A stretch of DNA of 39,910 bases. Source: Patescibacteria group bacterium (GTDB taxonomy: Bacteria; Patescibacteriota; Minisyncoccia; Phycocordibacterales; SBAW01). Positions 8,446 to 18,077 of the stretch are shown here, piece after piece (position 1 is the stretch's first letter; every line of letters starts with the position of its first letter). The stretch spans positions 1 through 39,910 of the forward strand of contig JAIEMM010000014.1 of NCBI GenBank assembly GCA_019752125.1. Direction: 5' to 3'. The notes below the pieces were generated by a model that searched no databases, was not told the origin of the DNA, and worked only from the letters and a program-made list of their open reading frames with translations. The position numbers and the translations under genes were made by a program.

Positions 8446-9765
8446 TCAACGTTTCTTCCAATCCCCTTCCTGACGGACCAACAGTCTTGGAGCAAGCTCT
8501 GGGTCTTTCATAAGATGTTCAACTGTTTTTTCCATGCGGATACTCTGAGAACCTTTTACAAGAACGCAATCTCCGGGCTGGAGCATTTCTGCAATTTCGT
8601 CCCCCGCCTTATCGGCATCTTCGTACTGGAAAATATTTCCATCAGCAAAACCGTTATCAAGCGCGCCATCAGCAATACCACGCGCGCGGAACCCCACTGT
8701 GCAAAGAATATCTACCTTGCCCGCAGCATAGGCTCCAAGTTTGCGGTGCTCTTCTACGGAGTGGCGACCAAGCTCGAGCATGTCACCAAGCATGGCAATT
8801 CTCCTACCCTTTGGCGCAACCAAGTTAAGCGCATCGATTGCCGCCTGTGCTGCCGCAGGCGAAGAGTTATATGTGTCATCAATAACAAGCGTGTCTTTGA
8901 TACCCTCTATCAAATGCATGCGTCCTCGCGGAGGTTCGTATGTTGAAATTCCGTGCGCGATAGCGTGCGAGTCTACGCCCACGACATGTCCCACAGCAGC
9001 CGCAGCAACTGCAGGCAACATCATATGACTGCCGACAGTCCCGACAATAGAGACAGGAATGTTGGTGTGCTCAATAGTAATCTTTCCTGCAACACCTACA
9101 GGCCATCCGCCAGCTGGCGGACCATCTCCACTTTCGCGTAACAGCGAGAACTCGCTCGCATGAACATCAGCACTATGTGAAAGACCGAAGGTTACTATCT
9201 TCGCGCCGTGTTTCTCTGCTTTTTTTACAAGAACATCTTTGCGAGCGTCGTCTGCATAGATAATCACCGTGCCCGCAGATGAAAGTGCGTTGATGAGTGA
9301 TGCTTTCTCTTGAACCACGGCTTCGGGCGAATCAAAAAATTCTACGTGCACTGGAACTTCCGGCAAACGTGTTATGACTGCAATGTCGACCGGTAACCAC
9401 GCAGCGAGCGAGCTAATGTCGCCCGGTCTGTCTGCACCCACCTCAAGCACAAGCCATTTTGGATATGTTGCGTTAGACAAAATAAGGAACAGGCCATCAA
9501 TGAGATTCTGGATCCAGTGCAGCGGATTATTCCATGCGTTTGGTACACCTAAAATAGTGAGCGGAAGTCCTATTTCGCTATTGAAACTCTTATCGCTTTT
9601 ACGCACATGATACGACTGCGCAAGGACTGCGTAGATTGCATCTTTTGTTGATGTCTTACCCACACTGCCCGTTATCGCAACGATATGTGGTTTGTATTTA
9701 CGAACAATAAGCCTGGCCTCGAGCGTGAGCAAAGAAACAATGCATCGTTTAAGTATGCTGCGCAT
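8446..9765 (-). CDS. murF: UDP-N-acetylmuramoyl-tripeptide--D-alanyl-D-alanine ligase
   Basis: AITGSVGKTSTKDAI P-loop; VIDDTYNSSPAAAQAAI; GSQSIRME near the C-terminus. Confidence 0.93.
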   Translation of the reverse strand: MRSILKRCIVSLLTLEARLIVRKYKPHIVAITGSVGKTSTKDAIYAVLAQSYHVRKSDKSFNSEIGLPLTILGVPNAWNNPLHWIQNLIDGLFLILSNATYPKWLVLEVGADRPGDISSLAAWLPVDIAVITRLPEVPVHVEFFDSPEAVVQEKASLINALSSAGTVIIYADDARKDVLVKKAEKHGAKIVTFGLSHSADVHASEFSLLRESGDGPPAGGWPVGVAGKITIEHTNIPVSIVGTVGSHMMLPAVAAAAVGHVVGVDSHAIAHGISTYEPPRGRMHLIEGIKDTLVIDDTYNSSPAAAQAAIDALNLVAPKGRRIAMLGDMLELGRHSVEEHRKLGAYAAGKVDILCTVGFRARGIADGALDNGFADGNIFQYEDADKAGDEIAEMLQPGDCVLVKGSQSIRMEKTVEHLMKDPELAPRLLVRQEGDWKKR

Positions 9766-9787
9766 AAAAATCTATAAGAATGAGACG

Positions 9788-11497
9788 TTATCTATCTGGC
9801 GGAACGTCGTAGTAGTTAATAAGGAATTGCACAATACGATGGAATGTTGTGCCCCATGTTTCTGAAGAATATTGCGCACCGACGGGTTGATACCCAAACA
9901 AGAAGATAATGTATTTTGCATTGTAAGAAGGGAAAAATCCGAAATAACTGTGCAGGTATCTGTCTCCATAGTAGCCTCCACCAGAGGGGTTCGCAATCTG
10001 AGCAGTCCCCGTCTTAGCGCCTACGCTGTAATGCTCAAATTGTAGGTTTTTGGTAAAAGCCTGATCTACCACACCTGTAAGCATACGCTGGATTGCCGTA
10101 GCGGTTTCAGGCTTTAACTGAGGGCCTACCTTTGGCCACTCCAGCTGTTTCGTGATGCCAGTTGTGTAGCGTATAGAGCGGGTAAGGTGCGGGGTCACCA
10201 AGTATCCCCCGTTTGCAAGCACCGCAAGGGCTCGGACCGTCTCTATAGGAGTCATCGCAATTCCCTGCCCAAAGGATGCCGTATCGTATTCAACTTGGCG
10301 TGGGCTTTTGAAGTTAGTAAAAATACCTGAGATCTCTGCCGGCAAATCGATGCCTGTCGTAGTTCCCATACCGTAATGATCTAGAAAATAATTGCGCATG
10401 GTGGTGGTACCCATCTTTGTTGCAACAAAGGATGCACCTACGTTGAGCGATTGCGAAAGGATTTGCTGCATCGGTATGACGCCGCGCGCTTTTAAGTCAA
10501 AGTTACAGATTTTCTTTTTATCTACAGTGATGCACCCTGTATCGTTATAGGTTGTATTTTCTGTGATTGCACCAGAGTCCAAACCTGCAGCCACTGTGAG
10601 AGGTTTTATGATAGATCCCATTTCATACACGTTCTGGACCATAGGGTTTGCATATATAAGAGGGTTTTCTTGTTTGCCAAAACTGTTCAGGTCAAACGTG
10701 GGCGAGAGTGCCATAGCATAAATCTCACCGTTTTGCGGATTCATAATAATGCCGCCGGCAAGCTGTGGATGCCACGCCTCCTGGTATTGTTTTAGTTCCT
10801 GCTCAAGCTGGCTTTGAACATTAGGGTCTATGGTCGTGATAATGTCTCCCTCCTGCTGCTCCCCTTGGATAAGCGACTTTACACTGCCAAACAGTTCCAC
10901 GAAGAAGTTCGTGTAGAGGTCGTCGCTCGTACGCTCAAGTGTCGTGTTGTAGTATCGCTCAAGACCATAACGTCCCGCTTGTGTATCGGAATTATTGTAT
11001 GCAACAAATCCAATCTCCTGGGCCGCCAATGAGCCACCCGGGTATTCGCGCCAACGGTCACTCTGGATAACGAGACCCGGAAGTTGTTTTGCTTGAAGTG
11101 CCGTACCGCTGTCATCAGATAGATGTTGCGCAAGCAACTGATACTGAGTCTTAGGCTTTGTTGCCTTTACCATGCACATATCACGATCAAGTTGGATAAC
11201 CTCTTGGAGCACCGCACATAACTCATTAGCGTCTGTGACCTTCGTTGGGTTTACAGCAATAGAAAATCCATCCTTGATTACTGCGGCAGCGATATTGGCA
11301 TTCTTCTTATCAGTAAAATAAATCGTACCGCGGTTAAGCAAAGGTGCCGCAGGTTGGATAAACTGTGCATCTGCACGAGTACGATACTCTCCACCACGCA
11401 TAATCTGCAGATAATAGAGACGCCCGATAACCACGAGCGCTACACCAATACACAAAACCGTGAGTATGCGTGAGCGTCCAAGGAAGCGTTTGTGCAT
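9788..11497 (-). CDS. ftsI: Penicillin-binding protein / FtsI-type transpeptidase
   Basis: MGSIIKPLTVAAG (SxxK), SQSLN (SxN), GAKTGTAQ (KTG); lies in the mraZ-rsmH-ftsL-ftsI-murF order. Confidence 0.9.
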   Translation of the reverse strand: MHKRFLGRSRILTVLCIGVALVVIGRLYYLQIMRGGEYRTRADAQFIQPAAPLLNRGTIYFTDKKNANIAAAVIKDGFSIAVNPTKVTDANELCAVLQEVIQLDRDMCMVKATKPKTQYQLLAQHLSDDSGTALQAKQLPGLVIQSDRWREYPGGSLAAQEIGFVAYNNSDTQAGRYGLERYYNTTLERTSDDLYTNFFVELFGSVKSLIQGEQQEGDIITTIDPNVQSQLEQELKQYQEAWHPQLAGGIIMNPQNGEIYAMALSPTFDLNSFGKQENPLIYANPMVQNVYEMGSIIKPLTVAAGLDSGAITENTTYNDTGCITVDKKKICNFDLKARGVIPMQQILSQSLNVGASFVATKMGTTTMRNYFLDHYGMGTTTGIDLPAEISGIFTNFKSPRQVEYDTASFGQGIAMTPIETVRALAVLANGGYLVTPHLTRSIRYTTGITKQLEWPKVGPQLKPETATAIQRMLTGVVDQAFTKNLQFEHYSVGAKTGTAQIANPSGGGYYGDRYLHSYFGFFPSYNAKYIIFLFGYQPVGAQYSSETWGTTFHRIVQFLINYYDVPPDR

Positions 11498-11501
11498 GAC
11501 C

Positions 11502-11822
11502 TTATTGTAACGAAAGAGGAGCGCGTGCGTCCTGTGCATAGACAGGCGTTACCTCGGCTGGATGTACGAACCCGCGTTCAGTTGCAAGGGAAGGGGTGAG
11601 CTGCTCCATATCGTGCAAATAACTCGTCTCGAGGGCACTTACCTCTACAGTAAGGCTATCGACGCTATCTCGTGCGGCAGTACGGCTTGCAGTGTGGCCG
11701 ACCGCCAGCATCAAAAAGACTATATAGAGGAAGACGGAAAGCGCACATATGCCAATAAGCGCTGCAATAGCTCGCGTGAGATAGAGCTGGTAGAGGTCGA
11801 GGCGTCGAGTGAGAGTAGTCAT
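11502..11822 (-). CDS. FtsL-like short membrane protein
   Basis: Single TM then short coiled-coil segment; positioned between rsmH and ftsI. Confidence 0.6.
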   Translation of the reverse strand: MTTLTRRLDLYQLYLTRAIAALIGICALSVFLYIVFLMLAVGHTASRTAARDSVDSLTVEVSALETSYLHDMEQLTPSLATERGFVHPAEVTPVYAQDARAPLSLQ

Positions 11823-11827
11823 AAAGT

Positions 11828-12802
11828 TTAAGAGGTTTTTTCGATCACGCGGAGTTTTGCACTGCGGGCTCGTGGATTATTGATAATTTCTGCTCGGTCA
11901 GGAATCAGTGGTTTTTTTACGATTAGCTTCCCTTCTTTCTTTGCAAACTCAGCGAACAGTCGTTTTACTGCACGGTCTTCAATGCTGTGGAACGTAATGA
12001 CTGCAATACGTCCACCAACACTAAGATGGCTCCATGCAGCCGTGAGCCCTGTGTTGATGACACCCAGTTCATCATTAACAGCCATGCGCATTGCCTGGAA
12101 CGTGCGTGTTGCAAAATGGATGCGCCCTTTGTGATATGGGCGAGGCGTACTGTCGCGAACAATTTCAACGAGTTCGAATGTTGTCTTGATGGGCTGTATT
12201 TCTCGACGCTCAATAACTGCTTTTGCGATACGGCGAGCAAAACGTTCCTCTCCATATCCATAGAACACGTTTGCGAGAGTTTCTTCATCCCATTCATTCA
12301 ACGCTTCGGCCGCAGTAAAACCTGACGCAGGCTTTTTGCCGTAGCTCATGTTAAGAGGTTCGTCTGTTAAAAATGAGAAACCACGGCCATCGCCAAGCTG
12401 CCCAGAATTCCATCCAAGATCAAACAACGCTTTATTGATTTCTTTGATTCCCTTCTTTGCAAGTACTTTTTCAAGTTCACTAAAATTTGCTTCAACAACT
12501 TCTGCGCGCTGGCCAAACTGTGCGAGACGTTCGCGCGCACGAACAACAGCAGCTGGGTCTGCATCAAGCGCAAGTACACGCGCTTTTGGCGAGTGTTTTA
12601 AAATCTCAAAGCTATGTCCCCCTTCACCGGCTGTTCCATCTACTACAAGTTCGCCAGCCTTGATATCCAAAAGCTCAAGTGACTCTTTTGGCATCACAGA
12701 GATGTGAGTCACATTCCCTAAATTCTGCTGGCGTGCAAAGCTACCCTCCTCTCGCGGGAGGCGGCTACGGATACCAGCAGAAGTTAAAGAAGGTGCGGTC
12801 AT
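11828..12802 (-). CDS. rsmH: 16S rRNA (cytosine-1402-N4)-methyltransferase
   Basis: HISVMPKESLELLDIKAGELVVDGTAGEGGHS; FDLGWNSGQLGDGRGFSF; FHSIEDRAVKRLF. Confidence 0.95.
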   Translation of the reverse strand: MTAPSLTSAGIRSRLPREEGSFARQQNLGNVTHISVMPKESLELLDIKAGELVVDGTAGEGGHSFEILKHSPKARVLALDADPAAVVRARERLAQFGQRAEVVEANFSELEKVLAKKGIKEINKALFDLGWNSGQLGDGRGFSFLTDEPLNMSYGKKPASGFTAAEALNEWDEETLANVFYGYGEERFARRIAKAVIERREIQPIKTTFELVEIVRDSTPRPYHKGRIHFATRTFQAMRMAVNDELGVINTGLTAAWSHLSVGGRIAVITFHSIEDRAVKRLFAEFAKKEGKLIVKKPLIPDRAEIINNPRARSAKLRVIEKTS

Positions 12803-12806
12803 ACAA

Positions 12807-13241
12807 TTACAAAATACCTAAATCACCAAGTTTTTCTGCCATTTGGTCTGCTCCCTTTTCAATGCGGTGTTTGTATTCTTCCCATGTCTTCTCGTTCCAG
12901 ATTTCAATACGGTCAGAAACACCAGCAAGCACAACGCGAGATTTTAAATCAGCAAAATCTTTCAAATAGTCCGGGACAAGGATGCGACCCGCATTGTCTA
13001 CTTCTGTTTCAACAGCTCCCGCCAAAATAAAACGGCTCATGCCGCGTGTGTCAGCCTGGCCAAACGGCAAACTTGAAAGTTTTTCAGCGATCTTCTCCCA
13101 CGACTTCTGCGGAAAAAGAAAGAGACACGCATCAAGCCCTCGCGTAATAACTACTTTCTTACCAACTTCCTTACGGAATTTCGCCGGCATCGATAGCCGT
13201 TTCTTTGCATCCAGAGTGTGTAGATATTCGCCGATTAACAT
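12807..13241 (-). CDS. mraZ: Transcriptional regulator MraZ
   Basis: MLIGEYLHTLDAKKRLSMPAKFRKEVGKKVVITRGLDACLFLFP; start set at the internal ATG (13241). Confidence 0.93.
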   Translation of the reverse strand: MLIGEYLHTLDAKKRLSMPAKFRKEVGKKVVITRGLDACLFLFPQKSWEKIAEKLSSLPFGQADTRGMSRFILAGAVETEVDNAGRILVPDYLKDFADLKSRVVLAGVSDRIEIWNEKTWEEYKHRIEKGADQMAEKLGDLGIL

Positions 13242-13254
13242 ACCACTATATGGG

Positions 13255-13295
13255 ATTATACCCCACTTCAACCCACAGTGCTCCACTCTTATCCA
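13255..13295 (-). promoter_or_regulatory. mraZ promoter with MraZ-box-like direct repeats
   Basis: Minus strand: TGGAT-AAGAG-TGGAG-CACTG-TGGGT-TGAAG-TGGGG-TATAAT; four TGGRN repeats at exact 10-bp period abutting the -10. Confidence 0.75.
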
Positions 13296-13352
13296 CAAAA
13301 ACAAAAACTCCCCCGAAGGGAGTCTTATGTATCTTGTGTGTTTTTAAAACGT

Positions 13353-13568
13353 TTAGAAACGAGAACCCATTTTGTCTTCTAGAATATCCATTCTTTCCTC
13401 AATTTCATCAAATCGGCCATGCATAAGGGCAAAACTCCTGCCGGTTATAATGGCCAGGCCTTCAATCTGGCCTTTTATAAACAATTCCAACGCATCAAAC
13501 CGCTTATCAATTGATTCAAAGCGATTATGTATGCTTGCGAAGTGACGGCGGAGTTCTGTATCTTCCAT
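13353..13568 (-). CDS. Small coiled-coil protein
   Basis: IHNRFESIDKRFDALELFIKGQIEGL...MHGRFDEIEERMDILEDKM heptads; extended -10 TGCTAAACT 6 nt before ATG. Confidence 0.6.
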   Translation of the reverse strand: MEDTELRRHFASIHNRFESIDKRFDALELFIKGQIEGLAIITGRSFALMHGRFDEIEERMDILEDKMGSRF

Positions 13569-13622
13569 GCGCACAGTTTAGCATTTTGGATGATGAAATT
13601 TTTCTAAAGTTTTTACTAGAAC

Positions 13623-15107
13623 CTATTTTTTAGGTCGAAGCAATGGAAATATCTGCGCCTCATGTACAGGTTTGTTTTCCAGAAAGGCAAAGAAACGCTC
13701 TGACACGCCAAAGCCGAAGGCTGGCGGCATACCGTATTCCATTGCATGGATATAATCTTCGTCGAGGCGTTGAGCCTCATCGTCGCCTTGGTCTCGTAGC
13801 TGTTGCTGATATTGGAAACGTTCAAGCTGATCTTGTGGATTATTTAGTTCGCTAAAACCTTTCCCTATTTCACTGCCAGCCAAAATAACTTGGAATCGCT
13901 CAACAACATCTGAATCAGGAGACGATCGTTTAGCGAGAGGCTCAAGATACACAGGTATACCGGTCAAAAAGGCTGGTCCAGAAATAGTTTTCCGTACTGT
14001 TTTCCACAATCCATCGACTGTACGAGGTATGTTTTGGCCACCAGGTTCGTATTGAATGTTGTGTTGCTGGCACAGCTCTATAAGATCTTCTTCTTGCACT
14101 TCTGTGCCGGTTTTCTCATATACGAGAGTAATTGGATCGAGACCAAAGCGTTTTTTAATCTCTTCTGAAAAATTAATTTCTTTCCACTCATCCGACAAAT
14201 CGAATGTGTGCTCACCTACTGTGAATTGCGTCTTCCCGTATACTTCTTTAGCCAAGGTGTGATACAAATCTCGTACAAATTTTTTACCCTTTTCCATATC
14301 ACTATACGCTTCATATGTTTCAAGCTGGGTATAGTCTTGAAGATGTTCTCTCGACTGACCTTCGTTACGGAAAATCCTACCTATTTCAAACACCTTCGGA
14401 AAACCAGCAACAAGTAAACGCTTCTGCCACAATTCACCTGCTGAAATACGTAGGTACACATCCATATCCAACGCATTGTGATGCGTAATAAACGGTCGCG
14501 CATCAGCACCACCTGGAGAATTTTCAAGTACGGGAGTTTCTACTTCCAAAAATCCTCGATCAAGTAAAAACGTTCGGATCGTCTGCCAGAATTTACCACG
14601 ACGAATGAACATATCGCGCAAATCCTCGTTAAGCAAAATATCCAAATATCGTTCGCGCAATTTCAGTTCCGGATCCTGAATACCGTACCATTCTGTCGGT
14701 AGCGGAGACAGTGATTTCGCAAGCATCTTCCACGAAATAACTTTGAGTGATTGCTGGCCTCGCTTCGTCAGATACGCACCGCCCTCTGCTTCGACAAAAT
14801 CACCTTGGTCGACCGCTTTTTCAAACAAATCAAAAGCCGCATCCCCAACCTCAGTCTTCTCAAAAACAAATTGGACACGAGCGGTGCCGTCGAACACATC
14901 AGCAAAGATGATGCCCCCTTGGCCACGCACAGACATCACACGGCCAGCGAGTGTCTTCTGGGCGGACGAACCTACGAGAGCTTCGAACTCTTTCAAAAAA
15001 TCTGCATTGGAAGAGGAGCGATCGGAAGCCACAGGATACGCTTCCATACCCGCATCTTGTAATAGCTGCAGCTTTCGCAATCGCTCTGAGCGCATTTCAT
15101 CGTACAT
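13623..15107 (-). CDS. lysS: Lysyl-tRNA synthetase (class II)
   Basis: RERYLDILLNEDLRDMFIRRGKFWQTIRTFLLDRGFLEVETPVL; RIFRNEGQSREHLQDYTQLE; motif 3 appears partly divergent. Confidence 0.92.
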   Translation of the reverse strand: MYDEMRSERLRKLQLLQDAGMEAYPVASDRSSSNADFLKEFEALVGSSAQKTLAGRVMSVRGQGGIIFADVFDGTARVQFVFEKTEVGDAAFDLFEKAVDQGDFVEAEGGAYLTKRGQQSLKVISWKMLAKSLSPLPTEWYGIQDPELKLRERYLDILLNEDLRDMFIRRGKFWQTIRTFLLDRGFLEVETPVLENSPGGADARPFITHHNALDMDVYLRISAGELWQKRLLVAGFPKVFEIGRIFRNEGQSREHLQDYTQLETYEAYSDMEKGKKFVRDLYHTLAKEVYGKTQFTVGEHTFDLSDEWKEINFSEEIKKRFGLDPITLVYEKTGTEVQEEDLIELCQQHNIQYEPGGQNIPRTVDGLWKTVRKTISGPAFLTGIPVYLEPLAKRSSPDSDVVERFQVILAGSEIGKGFSELNNPQDQLERFQYQQQLRDQGDDEAQRLDEDYIHAMEYGMPPAFGFGVSERFFAFLENKPVHEAQIFPLLRPKK

Positions 15108-15146
15108 GAAGACTATTGTAGCCTTATTTTTATATATCTTTCAGTC

Positions 15147-15175
15147 TTGACTTTATCTATTATTTGATGTACTAT
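15147..15175 (+). promoter_or_regulatory. Sigma70-type promoter
   Basis: TTGACT, 17-bp spacer, TACTAT. Confidence 0.65.
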
Positions 15176-15208
15176 AGATTCAAAGCTCATCAACAAAGGA
15201 GATGCGCC

Positions 15209-15538
15209 GTGAACTTGCAGAAAGTAAGTGCAGCCTTCGACAGCTTCCATGAATGGGTAGCTCGTAAGACAGGCTCCTATCTTGAAACAAAGACTGGGAA
15301 GCTCATTCTCTCCAGCCTGATCTTCCTCGGACCAATCATGTTCCTGCCAACCATCTACTTGGCATGGACCGCTGAAAACATCGAGGTACTGAGGACGCCG
15401 ACGTGGCTCACGAATACGGTGGTCAACTTTGCATTCTGGCTTTCGCTGGCACGCAAAGGAGACTGGCAGACTCGCCTGTCGATGATCATCTGGGTGATCC
15501 TGATGGCTGCGATCACTCTGGCCACATGGATCCGCTAA
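15209..15538 (+). CDS. Small orphan membrane protein (GTG start)
   Basis: AAAGGAG SD, three hydrophobic segments, private terminator. Confidence 0.65.
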   Translation: MNLQKVSAAFDSFHEWVARKTGSYLETKTGKLILSSLIFLGPIMFLPTIYLAWTAENIEVLRTPTWLTNTVVNFAFWLSLARKGDWQTRLSMIIWVILMAAITLATWIR

Positions 15539-15542
15539 ACAA

Positions 15543-15576
15543 AACCCCCGACCTATTGGCCGGGGGTTTCTTTTTA
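15543..15576 (+). terminator. Rho-independent terminator
   Basis: acccccgacctattggccgggggt followed by ttcttttt. Confidence 0.8.
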
Positions 15577-16035
15577 TTCAACTTTGAGGATTTTGTATTT
15601 CTGAGTTCCTTTTGGAGTGTGGAAGGAAAATTCGTCTCCTTTCTTTTTGCCAAGCAGTGCGTTGCCAAGTGGTGAATGGTAGGAAATTTTTCCTGCAAGC
15701 ATGTCAGCCTCTTCTGCGCCGACGATGATGTATGTATGCTTGTCGTCTGCGCCAACTTTTTGGACCGAGACAGTTGCGCCCATACCAACGATATCGCTCT
15801 TGCTACCGCGAACGATCTTCGCGTTCTTCATTATTGCTTCGAGTTTCTGAACACGCTCCTCTACCGCAGCCTGCATTTCGCGCGCTTCTTGGTATTCAGC
15901 ATTTTCAGACAAGTCACCGAGTGAGCGGGCGTACTCAAGCTGTTCCGCAACTTCTTTGCGGCGTGTTGTATGCAAGTACTCGAGCTCTTTCTTTAATTCT
16001 TCAAATTTTTCTTGTGAGATAAGTTCTTCAGCCAT
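15574..16035 (-). CDS. greA: Transcription elongation factor GreA
   Basis: ISQEKFEELKKELEYLHTTRRKEVAEQLEYARSLGDLSENAEYQEAREMQ; C-terminal SPLGNALLGKKKGDEFSF. Confidence 0.95.
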   Translation of the reverse strand: MAEELISQEKFEELKKELEYLHTTRRKEVAEQLEYARSLGDLSENAEYQEAREMQAAVEERVQKLEAIMKNAKIVRGSKSDIVGMGATVSVQKVGADDKHTYIIVGAEEADMLAGKISYHSPLGNALLGKKKGDEFSFHTPKGTQKYKILKVE

Positions 16036-16103
16036 ATATTTGGTACCAAAGTATAACCGGATAATGGCTTTAGTCAAAGCCTGCCCGCCTTGGGCGGGTA
16101 ACC

Positions 16104-17792
16104 CTACTTGAGATACTGTGGTGCGTTAGAATCCATCCACCTAAAGAAATCGTACATGACTGAAGCGCCACCAACAGGCGTCCCCGAGGGCATGCGCTCA
16201 AGCACCACAGCAAACGCATATTTTGGGTTATCGTATGGCCAAAAACCTATCATCCAGGCGTTCTGATATTCATTACGGACTCCTACTTCGGCAGTTCCTG
16301 TCTTTGCAGCAGCTTGGACGAAGGGGAAGTTAATGGCGGTAGCGATACCAGTCTTAACACCCTGTCGCATGCCTTCGCGCGACACCTGCAAGTTGTATGG
16401 ATCAATTGGAAGTCTTTCAACATTTTGCTTTGGCGCATGAGCCAACAACGTTGGGGTGAGCAAGTATCCGCCGTTTGCAATAGTCGCGGCTTCACGTACT
16501 GCCTGAAGTGGCGTCACCTGCATGCCATACTGACCAATGGCTGTGTGGTATGTGTTACCGACGCGCCACGTTGGGTCATCTGGGAAATTTTCTGCCTTCC
16601 ACGCAGGACTTGGAATAGTCCCCGTCTTATAGCTGAAACCTTTCAGTCCCGCATCTGACCCATACCCAAACATGCGGAAATATTTTTCTATGTTCGAAAT
16701 ACCAATGCCTGGCTGATTTTTAAAACCACCACCTACTTCATAAAAGAATACATCTGAGGACACCGCGATAGCATCGCGTACCGTAAGTACGCCGTTTACA
16801 CGCCAGTCTCTAAACACAGTCGGCTTGCTTGGGTTGTAGGGGTTTGGAATGCTGATCTGTCCTGTAGACACAATAGTTGTGTGTTCTGTTATGACACCCT
16901 CCTGAAGCGCTGCAGCGGCCATGATAGGTTTGATAATCGAGCCTGGTGAATAGAGACCATCTACAGCTCTGTCGAGAAACGGCTGATTCTTATTGTTGTT
17001 GTAGGAACGGATTGCTACTGTATCGCCTTGCTCCATCGCATTCGGCGAATATTCCGGGTAGCTTGTAAGTGCAAGTAATTCCCCTGTCCTGACATCCATA
17101 ACGATACCTGCACCACCGATGGCATGTGCTTCCTGGGCACGCTTTGCCAATACTTCATATAACCCACTTGTGACTTTTGCATCAATAGAAAGAGTGAGTT
17201 TGTCGCCAGACTGTGGTGGCTTTATTGTGCTTTCAGACACTACCGTGTCGCGCGCATCAGTTTCTGTAAGTTTCAAACCATTCTTTCCTCCGAGTGCGTC
17301 ATTAAATGCTTTCTCCGCACCATCCATACCAACAAATTCTGTGCGGTAATATGTGCCTCCCGCATCTTTTGCGGGAGGTTGCACAAAACCAATCACGTGC
17401 GCCAAGCCTGTCATGTCAGCATACACACGCCGTGCAAAATCATCGGCGACTGAATCGCGCTGATTGTATGCAAGAGGGACACCGTTTCGATCTTCAATAA
17501 TCCCGCGATCAGCAAAAATAGTCCTCTGTGCAAGTTGGTTATTTTTTGCACGTTGCGCGTAGGTACCGCCGTGTATGAGTTGGAGGTCGCTGGCCCGCAC
17601 AACGTATGCAATAAAAAGAAGCGCTATAAGCGTTGTCGCTACAACGATCGTACGATGCCCGAGCGGGCGTTCTATTCTTCCTTCAAATTGGTCGCGGTCG
17701 AAGTCGGCAACGTTTGATGCATCAATAAGAATTTCATCAGGATTTATTTCGGTAGTCCGTTTTGATTTTCTCCGTATACCAAAAAAACGCAT
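16104..17792 (-). CDS. mrdA: Penicillin-binding protein 2-like transpeptidase
   Basis: GSIIKPIMAAAA (SxxK), SSDVF (SxD), AAKTGTAE (KTG); adjacent to mre genes. Confidence 0.88.
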   Translation of the reverse strand: MRFFGIRRKSKRTTEINPDEILIDASNVADFDRDQFEGRIERPLGHRTIVVATTLIALLFIAYVVRASDLQLIHGGTYAQRAKNNQLAQRTIFADRGIIEDRNGVPLAYNQRDSVADDFARRVYADMTGLAHVIGFVQPPAKDAGGTYYRTEFVGMDGAEKAFNDALGGKNGLKLTETDARDTVVSESTIKPPQSGDKLTLSIDAKVTSGLYEVLAKRAQEAHAIGGAGIVMDVRTGELLALTSYPEYSPNAMEQGDTVAIRSYNNNKNQPFLDRAVDGLYSPGSIIKPIMAAAALQEGVITEHTTIVSTGQISIPNPYNPSKPTVFRDWRVNGVLTVRDAIAVSSDVFFYEVGGGFKNQPGIGISNIEKYFRMFGYGSDAGLKGFSYKTGTIPSPAWKAENFPDDPTWRVGNTYHTAIGQYGMQVTPLQAVREAATIANGGYLLTPTLLAHAPKQNVERLPIDPYNLQVSREGMRQGVKTGIATAINFPFVQAAAKTGTAEVGVRNEYQNAWMIGFWPYDNPKYAFAVVLERMPSGTPVGGASVMYDFFRWMDSNAPQYLK

Positions 17793-17810
17793 ACGGCCAT
17801 TTTAACAGGA

Positions 17811-18077
17811 CTAGCGTAAATGGCGAATAATGACACTTCGAACGACGCTGCTAAACAGTATTGCTACCGTGCATGGAAATATAAGTGAGTGCAGTAGACC
17901 GACGGGTGCGCCAAATACAAGGTCAGCACACAATGCAAGAAAGAGCGCGAGTACCCAGTATCCGTACAACAGTGCGATACACGGCGCGAGAAACATAAAA
18001 GGCCACCATGGCAGAAAAAAACCGAACATAAAGAGCGTGCATACACCTATGCGCACAGCCCACGTATTAGTGTGCAT
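17811..18077 (-). CDS. Short MreD-like membrane protein
   Basis: 88-aa multi-TM protein between mreC and mrdA; assignment is mainly positional. Confidence 0.5.
   Translation of the reverse strand: MHTNTWAVRIGVCTLFMFGFFLPWWPFMFLAPCIALLYGYWVLALFLALCADLVFGAPVGLLHSLIFPCTVAILFSSVVRSVIIRHLR

Noticed and set aside
12745-12761. CCTCC...GGAGG in the rsmH N-terminal region as another palindromic element
   Set aside because: Only 5-bp arms; not distinguishable from chance.
16084-16098. CCCGCC-TTG-GGCGGG between mrdA and greA as a terminator
   Set aside because: No U-tract on the minus strand, 6-bp arms only; could be another palindromic remnant but unsupported.
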